Shown: positions 50,637 through 61,392 of the stretch, in pieces
Numbering within the stretch: position 1 is the first letter of the stretch
How the letters are laid out: each line of letters begins with the position of its first letter
From: Prorocentrum cordatum
Taxonomy: Eukaryota > Sar > Dinophyceae > Prorocentrales > Prorocentraceae
Assembly (NCBI GenBank): GCA_963575745.1
Contig: CAUYUJ010001337.1
Location: 274,650-338,649 of the forward strand
DNA: 64,000 nt
Reading direction: 5' to 3'
Notes under the pieces: model-generated
The model's input: only the letters and a program-made list of their open reading frames with translations
Database searches by the model: none
Told to the model about the DNA's origin: nothing
Made by a program: the position numbers and the translations under genes

Positions 50637-51110
50637 CCTTCTCTGAATGGGGTGCGGCAGGTCCCTGAGGGAGCTCCTGGCCAACCCACACGTGGCAGCC
50701 GCCTGCGGCGCCTTCGTGCCGCCTTGCGGGCAGGCGCCCCGGGGTGGGCGGTCCGGCTTCTGTCTCGACGGCCAGCGGGTGACCTTGAGAGAGTGAGTCG
50801 CCTTGTCACGGAGGTTCCTCGGCAGTGGATCGGGCGTTCTGGCTTCTGTCGTTTCCGGGAGTCGCCAAAGAGCGTGGGACAGTCACCACGCACGGGATGG
50901 CCTCTGAGACGGCCTCCATCGATATCGGCACAAGCTTGAGCTGCGAAGTTGCCTCGTGTCCCCCCCCCTCGCGGCTCCTTGGGACTGGACCTGGGACACT
51001 GTGTGCCCTGGCCATTTCTTTCGCCCCATTGGGGACTCCGACGCCCGTGGCCCTTCGTTCCCGGTGGCGCCCCCTCGTGGCAGTCCATGGCCGTCGGGCC
51101 CTCCTCTCTG
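50637..51110. other. No gene recognised
   Basis: GC-rich, with open frames on both strands and no family signature. Confidence 0.35.
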
Positions 51111-51306
51111 CGGCGAGCGAAGGGGGGGACGCGAGAAGGAGAATGCCTTCTCAGAAGGCGGCAGGACCCCTCAGAAGCCCCCCGCGCCTTCTGACAGGTC
51201 TTCTGCGTCTCCGGGGATGGCTCGGAGAGCTTCTCCGAAGGCCGGGGGACGTTCGAGCCTTCTGAGGAGGCCCGCCCCTTCTCGCTTCCGCCCCTCGTCG
51301 CTCGGA
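51111..51306. repeat. R3 inverted-repeat element, copy 3
   Basis: 'CGGCGAGCGAAGGGGGGGAC', 'GCGAGAAGGAGAATGCCTTC' and 'CTTCTCAGAAGGCGG' at the left, 'GAGCCTTCTGAGGAGGCCCG' at the right. It is more diverged at the right terminus than copy 1. Confidence 0.75.
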
Positions 51307-51931
51307 GCGGTCTCGGCGGCTCGCGGCCCGCTGCCAGTCGCGCGGCCCGTGGTCGCGCCTGGTGGGCCCCCCTCGTGGGATCCCTCGTGAAGGACCGTCC
51401 ACACGAACGAGAGAGTGCACGCTGCTTGGGAGGAGTGCGGGTCCAGGTGCATGTACCCATGGTGGGAGCTGTCGCTCCAGCGGACAATCCCGTCGACAAG
51501 AAGTCGCGCGGAGATCTCGCCGACCTCTACGAGCAGCGGTGGGTCGTCGTGGGCCCTCTGCTGCCGGATTTTTTGGGGCGGGACGCAGGCCAGAGTTAGG
51601 CTTGGACAGATCACGAATATAGCTGTTTAGACCCGACGAGTCACTGGCTGTCTTACTTGTCAACGAGAGCCCTCGGAAAAAAAAGGCGACAGTTGGACAC
51701 CAGACGCAGGCCGCTTAAGTGCACAACTATTGGGGAACAGGGGCGGGGCGTGGACCACAGACATGGCCTGCGCGGAGTAGTGCAAGCGCTGTTGGGGAAT
51801 CGGTACGTAGCAACCGTCGTCGTCTTCATCGTCGTCGTCGCGTTCTGCCTGCCTCCTCTCCTTTCTCCTCCCCTCCTGGTAGCAGAGGGAAGGGTAGCAG
51901 CAGAGCAGGGAGCGTTCGGACGACGAGGATA
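51307..51931. other. No gene recognised
   Basis: Short frames only on both strands. A GTCGTC run lies at about 51815-51842. Confidence 0.35.
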
Positions 51932-52078
51932 CACATGATTTTTCGGAGTTCCGCGGGGATTAGTTGGATCGGCGCTGGGCCCCCCAGGGGTTGCGCTGGA
52001 GGTGCCGCCATGGATGGGGGCGGCCCAGCACCCATCCAAGAAATGTGCGCGGAGCTCCGAAGGTTTCTGCGTATGCCG
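51932..52078. repeat. R1 GC hairpin element, diverged centre
   Basis: Left arm 'TTCGGAGTTCCGCGGGGATT' and right arm 'GTGCGCGGAGCTCCGAAGG' pair well, together with 'GGATCGGCGCTGGGC' and 'GCCCAGCACCCATCC'. The central GCGCGC block has been replaced by 'GTTGCGCTGGAGGTGCCGCC'. Confidence 0.75.
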
Positions 52079-52194
52079 CTCGTTGCTCGCGTGACCAGAG
52101 CAGGCGTACAACCCAATCGAATCGTAAAGGCGGGTGTTATTGTTGCCGGACGGTGCCCTTGCATCCTTGCCCGCCGGCCCATCTCAGGTAACCA

Positions 52195-52307
52195 TTTGCC
52201 GTTATTGTTATTATTATTGTTATCATTATTAGTGTTATTATTATTATCATTACTATTATTAGTATTAGTATTGTCTGTAACATTAATATTATTATTTCCA
52301 TTATTAA

Positions 52308-52339
<32 letters not shown>

Positions 52340-52436
52340 GTAGTATTGTTATTATTATTATTATTATTATTAATATTATTAATTGTTTATTAGTATTATC
52401 ATCATTATTATTCCTGTTATTGTTATTATTATTTGC
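52195..52436. repeat. (TTA)n microsatellite
   Basis: About 240 bp of TTA/ATT triplets with GTT, CAT and AGT interruptions. It is almost pure A+T, in striking contrast to the surrounding DNA. Confidence 0.97.
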
Positions 52437-52535
52437 TCGTATTTTTTGTTAAATGGGTTTCGACTCGGGCGTCCAGGGGCCGTGCATCCTCACCGAGCAT
52501 CCCCATGATCCAGTCGCATTGTAGTCTGGGGAGGA

Positions 52536-52677
52536 AAAACACACACAGACACAACATATCGTCGACTTCCCGGAAAAGATGGGATGTGGGGGGGGAAGAC
52601 GAAAATCCCGAAAATATGGGAAACTATGCGGGATCCTGTTATTCGTTTTTATTTCGCTGCGTGTCCCAGGGCCCCTC
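52536..52677. repeat. R9 inverted-repeat element, copy 2
   Basis: 'AAAACACACACAGACACAAC', 'TCGTCGACTTCCCGGAAAAG', 'CCCGAAAATATGGGAAAC' and right end 'GCTGCGTGTCCCAGGGCCCC'. The same order as at 2861-3021. Confidence 0.7.
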
Positions 52678-55085
52678 TATGTACCCTGGGGAGGAGGGCC
52701 TTACGACCCGCGTCGGGCCCAGGTTTTGGCGCACGTGGCGGATGGAGCCGTGGCCGCCGCGGCACCTCACTGGGGGTACGTCGTCCTGGAGGTACGTTTG
52801 GGGCTTCCCCAGCGCAGCGTGCAACAGCGGAGCCCGAACAGTTGAGATGCGAGCTCCCCCCCCCACAAGACTTCATGCCAGAAGGAATTGTGTGCGGATT
52901 GTTGGGTTTGGATTCCAAGCTGTCTCTGGCCTTGCGCTGTTTTGTCACCTGCCCAACTCTCAGGCCATAGGATGGCGAGCCTCATGCGAAGTGGCATTCC
53001 AGCATGCCGTGCGAGGTTTTCCCTCACGGATCAGTCGTCCATGGCGAGTGGCCCTTCGTCGTGCCTCGTGGCCTCGTGGCTCGCGTACCCCTCTTGGGGC
53101 CTCTGGCCGTTGCCGCTACCTCCCCTCGCGGGCTCTTCGGCCCTGGACTCGGTAACCAGTCCATGGGTTTCGGCCCAGCGCGCCTCGCGGCCCCATCGTG
53201 TTTTGTCCGTGGCCAGGGGCCCTTCGCCACGCTTCGGGCTCCTCCTCGTGGCCCCCTTCGTGGCGAGGTGAAGATGCGGAACTAAGTACCGCTTTGAAAC
53301 AAAGACCACTCAGGGCTCCTCAAGGACCCCAAATCCAGTAAACCGGCCGAGGCTGGCCTCGGAAATTGCCTTCGTTCCTTAGGCGGCGTTCCGCACGGCA
53401 GCACGGCGACTGCAGCCCGCCGCCCGTCGTCGCGCGTGGCCGATCCCAGTGCCCCGTGGCCTTCCTTCACCAGCACTTGCGCAAGCTTTGAACAAGGCTT
53501 CGCCGATCATCCAGATACCTCCGCTCTTCGCCTTGGTCCGGCGCTGCTTCGGCATATCCCACTGAGGCCCAGCCTGTTGGCCCATCAGCGTTCCCGCACG
53601 ATTCAGCTAAAAAGCTCGCCCAGGCTGGTAGAGCCGTTCCTTAGTATTCGGTTGGGCTGTCAGAGTCACTTGATTAGTTTGGTGGTCCTTGCCGAGAGTA
53701 CCTCTGCGTTGGAGCCAAGAGTGTCGCGATGATTCAAGTCACCAGCTGGCTGTCTCCTTCCCTCTATGAGGGTCGCTTTACTCATTCGGGAAGGAATGGC
53801 GGGCCCGCTTTCAGTCAGCATTTTTCGAAGAGTCCCGCGCCGGCGAGAACTTCTCTGGGGAAGTTCTTCTCTGCAGGCGTTCGCCGGTCTAGGATGCAGT
53901 CCAATAACCGTCCTTCCGAGGAGGGTGTGCGTTGTGCATTTATGCATCCTCCGTCTCGCAGGGAAGCTACGCGCGGACTTGTTTACTCCACTGCTGGATG
54001 CCTCACTTGTCCAAAAGGGCTTAGGCGATAATTTGCCAAACATTCGAATCATAGCCGCTTTCTTCACTGGCCGGAGGAGGGGCCCCTCAGCTTGTGGCCG
54101 GCGGCCAGGTGCTCACAGCCACCACCAGGCGAGAGCAACGGCGTTCCGGAAAGGATCGCGTGTTTCTTGAGTCCAACATTGCCCTTGTCTTGTTCCATCT
54201 TCGGATCCGAGCTTTGCTGTTGTGCTCATCCCATTCACTCCTAATCCTTATCCTTCCCCCCCCATCAGATCACTGCTCGTTTGCACTCCGATATTGCGTC
54301 GGTCTTGTGCTTGTGGCCACGGCATCGCTTGTGATCTTCTCGGCGAGAGTCGATTGGCCACCTGCCATGAGGATGCGAACAACGGTCAGCGATGTTGTAT
54401 CCCCCAGGCAGTTTTGCCTTGCCATGAGAGTCAGATGGCAGGAAGAGCGAGAGACCAGCGAACAATTACTAGGCGGAAGTCGGAATGCTCGTGGCGACAC
54501 CTTACCACGAGATCAATTACTGCGTATTGCGGCGGGCGACTGGTGAGCTAAAATCATGCATGTTGATGATCAGATCGGATTTTTTTGATAGGTTCTAGCT
54601 TGCCCATTGCTCCATTGCTTTAGAGTCCACCTGCTTCCCCCGCCATCCCACCCTCGGCCTCTTGTCTCCTTCCATCCTGTCTCTTGACGCTGCCCTGTTT
54701 GTATGTTCGTGGGTTCATGTCTTGGCGTCGTTGAATTCAGGGCGTCTTGACCCGTCTTCCACACTCCCTTTTTGGTGGGCGACTTGGGCCGAGGGTTTTA
54801 TGCTCTCCACCTCCCCCCCCCTGGCAGTCTCCACACGGTGGATCGTTCGCGGATTGCCCATCCGATCCGATCCAATATGTTTTGTCTCTTCCGTTCGCGT
54901 CCTTTTCTCGTTCGGAGCGAGTCTTGCTCTGGGTGGATGCTGGCCCAGGCCACATCGGTCCTCACGCTCCCTCGCGCCTCACGGGAACCCGCGCGGTGCC
55001 CGCACGAGATTCGATTCAGTCCCGTGCGAATATCTTTCGCGCGAGATCAGCCGCGAGGTCTTGCCTAGATGGGCCTCGCAGACCC
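52678..55085. other. Mostly unique sequence, no gene established
   Basis: No terminal repeats seen. The part 53660-54170 is moderate in GC, with overlapping frames on both strands of 100-134 codons (plus 53766-54170, minus 53666-54067); one plus segment reads 'LVQKGLGDNLPNIRIIAAFF' and looks protein-like, but no family is recognised. Exons of an unidentified gene are possible. Confidence 0.35.
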
Positions 55086-55415
<330 letters not shown>

Positions 55416-56486
55416 GCGTCTCGCCCAATGCCGCCGTTGGTCTCGTCCTCGTCGTCATGCCGTCGCGCCAATTCATCGATAATCAAAAGCCCTAACCCGA
55501 ACATCAGCATGAAGACGTAGCCAAATTTGAGTTCCCGTCTATGTTGGTGGTTTGTCTTGATTGGCTTGCTGTGAAGACTCCCTTTTCCCTGGGCCTGTTG
55601 ACTTGGGCCGTCTCCTAAAGGGTTAGCGGGCCCTTAATGTCTACTCGAACTCGGGGACCAGCTTTCGGAGGCCAGGCAGAGGGCAGCAGCTGCGGCCAAG
55701 CAGAGGGCAACCGTTGCCGTCGCTATGCGCGCCACTGATCATCAGCGCTGCCTCGTTGGAGCTGCGCCCCCCTCAACTCTGGTCATCTAAGATATGACGG
55801 TCCCGAGGCCTGGTAAGGGCCCCCTTGATCGGGCGTTGCGTGATGGGGTGGGGTGAAGATCAAGGGGCTCCAAAGGGGGCCCGTGGGGACCCAGAAGGGG
55901 GAAGAAAGGTGCACGCGTTTTTTCGCCCCCTCATTTATCGCCCCCCCTCCCCCCCAAGATGATATCCCGTCGTGGTCGTACGTACTCCCACCTCAAGCAA
56001 GGTCCGACTGGAGACAGCAGGCTGTCACACGTCAAAAACCATTCGTCGTGATTTTCTCTTCACGACGAGAGGGGCTGGGGGTCGTCCGCGTCGCCGTCGC
56101 CAGTCGTCGCCCGGCGCGCCCGCCGCACCCCGCTCTGCGACCACTTGCGAAACCCCACTCCTGCAGGCCCGATCGCCGCGAGGGCATCGGACATTCCCGC
56201 GGGGGTTCGCTCGGCTGCGGCCAGCCTTCAGATTCTGAACCCCGGCCGGCCTTACCGAAGTCTGACCTGCAGGGGCAGGATGCGTATGTGGTTGCCTAGG
56301 CCTAATACGATTTGACCGATCCGACTCGATGCCGAAGTCACCTGGCCCGACCCGATTCGGTTTCGATCTCCCGGCGATCAGAGGCCGACCGATGCTCGCA
56401 CAGCGCGGTTGCGCATCCCAGCGCGGCAGGTTCGATTCGGCCTCGATCCCGAACCGATTCAAGCAGCGGCGAAGCATCTTGGCTCG
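55416..56486. other. No gene recognised
   Basis: Non-repetitive at the visible scale, apart from degenerate 'CCGATTCG/CCGACTCGATGC' phrases at 56305-56460 rich in GAT/CCG. Short frames only. Confidence 0.4.
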
Positions 56487-56663
56487 CCTATAGCCCTACC
56501 AAACAATGTTCTAAGAACCTTTTGTGGTTTCCACGAAATGTTTTTAGAACATTTCTGGCGGAGTCTACCTTGTTTTAACACATCGGGAATATGCTCTAAG
56601 AACATTGCTTTTATTATTAGAACATTTTTGGGTTCTAAGAACATTTCGTGGTAGGACTATAGG
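56487..56663. repeat. R13 AT-rich inverted-repeat element (MITE-like)
   Basis: 177 bp. The left end 'CCTATAGCCCTACCAAACAA' continues 'TGTTCTAAGAACC'. The right end is 'GGTTCTAAGAACATTTCGTG' followed by 'GTAGGACTATAGG', an inverted repeat of about 33 bp with few mismatches. The interior repeats 'AGAACATTT' and 'TTCTAAGAAC' palindromes. It is strongly AT-rich, unlike all other inverted-repeat families here, which suggests an origin apart from the host's GC-rich repeats. Confidence 0.88.
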
Positions 56664-56827
56664 AGTGCCGGGACGGTCGGTCCCTGCTCAACCGATGCAG
56701 CCCGATTCGATGCTGCTCTCGATCTGATGCGAGCTCGCGGTGCTTGCCGTCGCTCGGACGTGGGGCATCTGGCGAGCAGCATAAGCACAGGAGGCCGAAA
56801 CGTGCACGGGGAGCGGACGTCCGAGCG

Positions 56828-56888
56828 ATGGCACGGCCAGCGTGGCAGCACAGCCTGCCCGGACGGCACAGCCTGCCCGGGGCCAGCT
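56828..56888. repeat. Direct repeat flanking R2, left copy
   Basis: 'GCGTGGCAGCACAGCC', 'GCCCGGACGGCACAGCC' and 'GCCCGGGGCCAGCTC' occur here just before the R2 element and again at 57124-57176 just after it. This is too long for a normal target-site duplication. Confidence 0.75.
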
Positions 56889-56889
56889 C

Positions 56890-57125
56890 CTTCGGTGGCA
56901 AGTCATGGGAGCCTGGTATACCCTCTCAAGTCTGTTTTCAGCGTCGATTAGCATCGACCAGCGTCTGGGAGTCGATGAGATAGCGCAGATTTAGCGTCGA
57001 TTCGAGTCGATTCAGCGTCGATTTGAGTCGATTCAGCGTCGGTTAGCGTCGACTTAGCGTCGACCAGCGTCGATTCGCAAGAGCCGGCAAGTTGGCATGG
57101 AGGCTCCCAGGCGTTGCCACCGAAG
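56890..57125. repeat. R2 element, complete copy with terminal inverted repeats
   Basis: Left end 'CTTCGGTGGCAAGTCATGGG' and right end 'TTGCCACCGAAG' preceded by 'GGAGGCTCCCAGGCG' are inverted. The interior has 'AGCGTCGATTCGAGTCGATT' units. This copy defines the family and shows that the 4488 copy reaches into the translocator gene. Confidence 0.85.
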
Positions 57126-57176
57126 CGTGGCAACACAGCCAGCCCGGACGGCACAGCCCGCCCGGGGCCAGCTCCT
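57124..57176. repeat. Direct repeat flanking R2, right copy
   Basis: See 56828-56888. The copies differ at about three positions over 50 bp. Confidence 0.75.
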
Positions 57177-57486
57177 CGTCCCGAGCCGCAGACGTTTCCT
57201 CCCACGGTGCCGTCGCAGATTTCGTTTGCAGTGGATTCGACGCTGGCCGGTCCTGCCCGCGTGAGGAGGCCCACCATTTGCCGCTCGGCCGCACTGGGTC
57301 GTTCGAGGAGTCCCTCGTGCTGGACTACGGGCAGCTCCTGGAGGACGGCGCGCCCGCGCGCATCGGCGCCCCAGGGGGGGGAAGGGGACGGGGGAGAGGG
57401 GCAGGAGGAGCCCACGGCGAGGGAACCTCTGTGTGGTCCGCCAGCCGAAGGCGAACAGCGGTGCATCGGCACAGTTGCACTTCTGG

Positions 57487-57681
57487 CGGTTCGCGCAGAG
57501 TTCTTGGATCGGCGTGGGGCACCCCTCCTGGCGCGCGGAGCTCCGCGCAGATTTCTTGGAACGGTGATGGGCCCTCCCTGGCGGCACCTCTGGCGCCGCC
57601 CTTGGCGCGCTCCGCGCGCCAGGGAGGGGGGTCCAGCTCAGATCCAAGAAATCCGCGCGGACCATCACAAGTTTATGTCCA
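57487..57681. repeat. R1 GC hairpin, compound copy
   Basis: Two successive left arms ('GCGCAGAGTTCTTGGATCGG' and 'CGCGCAGATTTCTTGGAACG'), then a normal centre 'GGCGCGCTCCGCGCGCC' and right arm 'GATCCAAGAAATCCGCGCGG', ending 'CAAGTTTATGTCCATG'. It suggests one copy inserted into, or recombined with, another. Confidence 0.75.
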
Positions 57682-57929
57682 TGTCGTGTTTGTGCGTTTT
57701 CTATTCGAGGGAGCCTCGGAGGGTTCCAAACTTTCCCGCGGCTTCTATGGGTTCGTCCAGATTGCGTCTGATTGGGTCGACATTTGCACGAAATCTGGAC
57801 GAAAGGGTGAAGAGTCGCGATCGAATTCTGGACGAACTCCGGTCGAAGTCAAGTTTATGGTAGGACCGTGGAATCACGTTTTTTGTAGGGCCGTGGAGGC
57901 CCACAGAGGCTTCCATGAAGGCTCACCCA
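57682..57929. other. Nothing recognised
   Basis: Unique, moderate GC. 'TCTGGACGAAAGGGTGAAGAG' and 'TTCTGGACGAACTCCGGTCG' form a short diverged pair. No signature. Confidence 0.35.
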
Positions 57930-58111
57930 GCCCCAGGAGGGAAGAGGGAGTTGGGCACAGACACACAAGGAATCGTCGATTTCCAGGAACACATGGAAAT
58001 TATGGGAAGCGGAGGTGGAGACGAACATCCAGATGTTTTTTTTCATCGTTTCTAAACTAGAGCGATCCTAAGATTTGTGTCTATTCATTTGTGTGTGTCC
58101 CAGGGCCCTTC
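57930..58111. repeat. R9 inverted-repeat element, copy 3
   Basis: 'GGGCACAGACACACAAGG', 'ATCGTCGATTTCCAGGAACA', and right end 'TTTGTGTGTGTCCCAGGGCC'. Joined directly to an R2 copy at 58113. Confidence 0.65.
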
Positions 58112-58112
58112 A

Positions 58113-58255
58113 AATCGATGAGATAGCGCCGATTTAGAGTCGAGTTAGAGTCGACTCGCGTCGATTAACGCCGATTTGGCGCAGATTAGCGTCGATTGGC
58201 GTCGAGTCGCAGGAGCCAACAAGATTGTATGGGCGGCTCTCATGAGTTACCTGCC
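58113..58255. repeat. R2 element, copy 4
   Basis: 'ATCGATGAGATAGCGCCGAT', 'AGTCGACTCGCGTCGATT' units and right end 'CAGGAGCCAACAAGATTG' with 'GGCGGCTCTCATGAGTTACC'. The left inverted repeat is missing. Confidence 0.75.
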
Positions 58256-58730
58256 GCAGAACGCTCCCTCCCGCCTCTCTCTTCTGCATCCTCCGCCGAG
58301 TGCGCCAGCTAGTTGCAGGGTTCTTGGTTCGCTGAAGGTCCCCTCAGAGTCCAACAGGTCTGCGGCTTGGTCACCGAGAGATGGCAGGGCAGATCAGAAC
58401 TCGACGAGCTGGATCGGTATCGGTATCCTCCGTATCTTTTCTCCCCCCCTTCTCCCGCACGCAGGGCACGAAATTCGATAGGAGTGCCTGCCTCGCTGTC
58501 TCAGACCTGTAGTGTACTTTTTGCTTGCTACTGCCCAGTACTTGTTTTCCTCGCCGCCGCACTGAGCATGACACTAACGCGAACAGAGCGGAAGACAGAA
58601 CGTTGCGGATTGGGACCAGTGCCCGTCCAGTTCGTTGCTTGGGGCGCTGACCTCAACCGCCGTGCCGACAGGAAACCTATCCAAGCCAGCAAGACTTGGG
58701 GGGGTGGGAACAAACAAATTCTGCTGTCCT

Positions 58731-58884
58731 AGGGGGCCACATGCGAACCCTACCCCCACCCCCCTACGATTTCTGAGGGGGAGGGTGGGATTCACTTCGC
58801 TCGGGAGCTCCCGAACGGAGTGAACCCCACCCTCCCCCTCAGAAATCGTGGGGGGTAGGGGTAGGGTTCGCATGTGGCCCCCTA
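58731..58884. repeat. R11 near-perfect palindrome, about 150 bp
   Basis: Arms of about 65 bp: 'AGGGGGCCACATGCGAACCC' begins the left and 'GGGTTCGCATGTGGCCCCCT' ends the right. The inner parts 'GATTTCTGAGGGGGAGGGTG' and 'CACCCTCCCCCTCAGAAATC' also pair. The centre is 'CGGGAGCTCCCG', so there is almost no loop. Only one or two bases differ between arms. Confidence 0.93.
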
Positions 58885-59051
58885 TGTCCATCCTCTGGAC
58901 CACCATCGGCTGCAGATCATCGGGCTCAAGACCCGCGGCCGCACTGCCTCTCCACAGCCGCGACAGAGCGCGGAGTTTTTTGCAGGGGGGCCGAGTCGCC
59001 CGCACACGCGCGCCCCGGCATGTCCCTGACCACCCCGCCGACTTCATCTCG

Positions 59052-59203
59052 GGGGCGGCCAAAAAGGGAGGGTGATGATCAGGGGGGGGTGGCGCCCTTT
59101 CTCACTTTGATACGTCCCTGGCCCCTCCGTGGGCCGCGCACATGCCGCCAGCCATGATTTGCGCCCCCCCCTCTTGGACGCCCCCCTCTTGGCCGGCCAC
59201 GAC
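59052..59203. repeat. R5 dispersed repeat, copy without palindrome
   Basis: 'GGCGGCCAAAAAGGGAGGGT', 'ATACGTCCCTGGCCCCTCC', 'GGGCCGCGCACATGCCGCC' and 'CTCTTGGACGCCCCCCTCTT'. The 'GATATCATGG' block of the 40742 copy is deleted. Confidence 0.7.
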
Positions 59204-59428
59204 ATTCAGGGGTAGACACAGGCGCTCCTGGCCCAAGGTGTCCCCAGCTCCTCGCGCCATTCTGGGGCCTCTCTCTGGTCGCCCATTCACCGCCAATCGT
59301 GGCATGGACGCCCCACCCAGCCCAGGAACCTCCAGCTTTGCGATCTGGGGGGCTGTCGCTGTTCCATCGGCGATGCATCGCTGGTTCCACGTCAATGCTC
59401 TCGAAGAAGGGAAACGCCACAAACAAAA

Positions 59429-59505
59429 CATGAACTTTTGGGCGGGTCGCGCGGGTTTCGTGGATCCGCGCTTTGGCCCTCCTGGCGCGCCTCATGTTTA
59501 TACAG
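59429..59505. repeat. R1 GC hairpin, short relic
   Basis: 'CATGAACTTTTGGGCGGGTC', 'GCGCGGGTTTCGTGGATCCG' and 'CTGGCGCGCCTCATGTTTAT': the two outer ends with most of the centre deleted. Confidence 0.55.
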
Positions 59506-60105
59506 TTTGATCTTCTTCTATCAATGCTCCCCCTCCTGAGCCAGTCCCAACACTCGCCCCCCCACCCACCCTGGGCCCGGGGCAGCCTTTCTGGCGACCC
59601 CCGACCGCATCGCCGCCGTCCACGCCGCGTTCGACGCCGCGTGTGCTCGACGGACCACCGCCCCTGCGGAAGGCCCGGCCAGGGCCGCTGCTGCGGGGCC
59701 TGCTCCACAATTCCGCAGACGAGGTGGCCGAGGTTCCCCCATTCCATCTTGTCGGGAAATCTCCAGGCGTCCCAGATGGTCGGCACGAACGAAATGGGTA
59801 CGGAAAGAATGGGTACAATGCCCAACAGCAGTTCATTTTCATTTTGAACAGGACTCGCTGTCCGCGCCGGCGCGGCCTGTGCCCATTTGAGACAGAAGGC
59901 CGCCTGCCCAACAGCGGCCGCTGTTGGTTTGGGGCAAAATTTGTTGTAGGGCATTGTACCCATTTTTACCTAACAGCTCTTGCTGATAGGTTTCTAGTGG
60001 TGTCAAAAGAAAACAGAATGACTCCTCAGAGGGGTCTGGGCGGGACCCGGGGAGGCTGCCGCCGAAGCCGAAATCGCTTGGGACATCCTCGCAAAATCGC
60101 TCTTG
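59506..60105. other. No gene recognised
   Basis: 'GAAAGAATGGGTACAATGCC' (59800) and 'TTGTAGGGCATTGTACCCAT' (59942) are partly inverted, about 150 bp apart, so another fold-back element may be present. Otherwise no feature. Confidence 0.35.
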
Positions 60106-60425
60106 GTGCTCCCAGAACTCCATTCCCAGGCCACATTTTGGATGCCCGGAGCCAACTGTAGGCCACTTCGTGCTCTTCGACTTCCCAGAACTCCATTCCC
60201 GGGCCACATTTTGGATGCCCGGAGCCAACTGTAGGCCACTTCGTGCTCTTCGACTTCCCAGAACTCCATTCCCGGGCCACATTTTGGATGCCCGGAGCCA
60301 ACTGTAGGCCACAAGTTCCCAGAACTCCATTCCTGGGCATGATTTTGAATGCCCGGAGCCAACTGTAGGCCACTTCGTGTTCTTCTAGTTCCCAGAACTC
60401 CATTCCTGGGCCACATTTTGAATGC
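60105..60425. repeat. 73-bp tandem repeat, about 4.5 copies
   Basis: 'CCCAGAACTCCATTCC', 'GGGCCACATTTTGGATGCCC', 'GGAGCCAACTGTAGGCCACT' and 'TCGTGCTCTTCGACTT'. Copies start near 60110, 60183, 60256, 60318 and 60391; the 60318 copy follows a unit shortened by about 11 bp. Confidence 0.93.
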
Positions 60426-60752
60426 TGAGGCAGGCTGAGGCTGCGGCCGAGGCAGGCTGAGGCTGAGGCAGGCTGAGGCTGAGGCCGAGGCTGAAGGCAG
60501 ACTGAGGCTGAGGCTGAAGCAGACTGAGGCTGAGGCTGAGGCAGGCTGAGGCTGAGGCTGAAGCAGGCTGATGCTGAGGCAGGCTGAGGCTGAGGCTGAT
60601 GCAGGCTGAGGCTGAGGCAGGCTAAGGCTGAGGCCGAGGCTGAAGGCAGACTGAGGCTGAGGCTGAAGCAGGCTGAGGCTGAGGCTGAGGCAGGCTGAGG
60701 CTGAGGCAGGCTGAGGCTGAGGCTGAGGCAGGCTGAGGCTGAGGCTGTGACT
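60424..60752. repeat. (GGCTGA)n hexamer array
   Basis: 'GAGGCTGAGGCAGGCTGAGG' and variants with CCGAGG and GAAGCAGACT, in larger 50-100-bp blocks that are themselves repeated. Minus-strand translation is Ser/Ala/Leu/Pro-rich and not a protein. Confidence 0.95.
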
Positions 60753-60936
60753 GCGACTGCCGTTGCCGCTGCGACTGTCATCGCGAACGCGACTACGACT
60801 GCGAGAACAGCAGAATTCTACAACTGGATTTTCATCTGAATCTTAAGGGGAATGCTTTCAGATATGCTTCTACACATCGCTGTTAGGTTGCTTTGCCGGG
60901 ATAATCCATATTTTGTCGTACCCATTTCGGGCGTGC

Positions 60937-61071
60937 ATAGATGGGGTCTGAGTAGATGGGGTCGGAGAATCGCGACGCATCGCCGATGCGTCGGCGATGC
61001 GATTCGATGTGGAGCCCGATTTTCTCAGCGCTGATGGCGCCGATGCATCGGCGAGATCATGCGACCCCATG
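60937..61071. repeat. R4 inverted-repeat element, copy 4
   Basis: 'AGATGGGGTCTGAGTAGATG' at the left, 'GTGGAGCCCGATTTTCTCAG' inside, and 'GATCATGCGACCCCAT' at the right. The outer 'GCCTCC' ends are lost. Confidence 0.75.
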
Positions 61072-61392
61072 TATTCCGTTCCTGTTTAGGACGTTTTCAG
61101 GTTCCAGCCGGTTTCGGCCTCTGGGGTTCCTCACCGGTCCCGGGACCGTCAAACAGCGTGAGAAATGGGTCCCGGGGCAGGGGTCCAGACTTTCGCGATT
61201 AAGATGTCGGAGTTCTGGTATCCCCAGCCAGCGCCAGGGGGATCGATCTTCGGGGACCTCGGCAGGCGGTGGATCTGGACATCTCCGCCCCCCCACCCCC
61301 AGGGGCCCCGACTGCGTCCAGGTCCACGGAGCTGCGGAGGCCCCCGAAGATCGACCCCCCGTTCGGTGGTCACGGATGAGCCCCCGCCTCGC

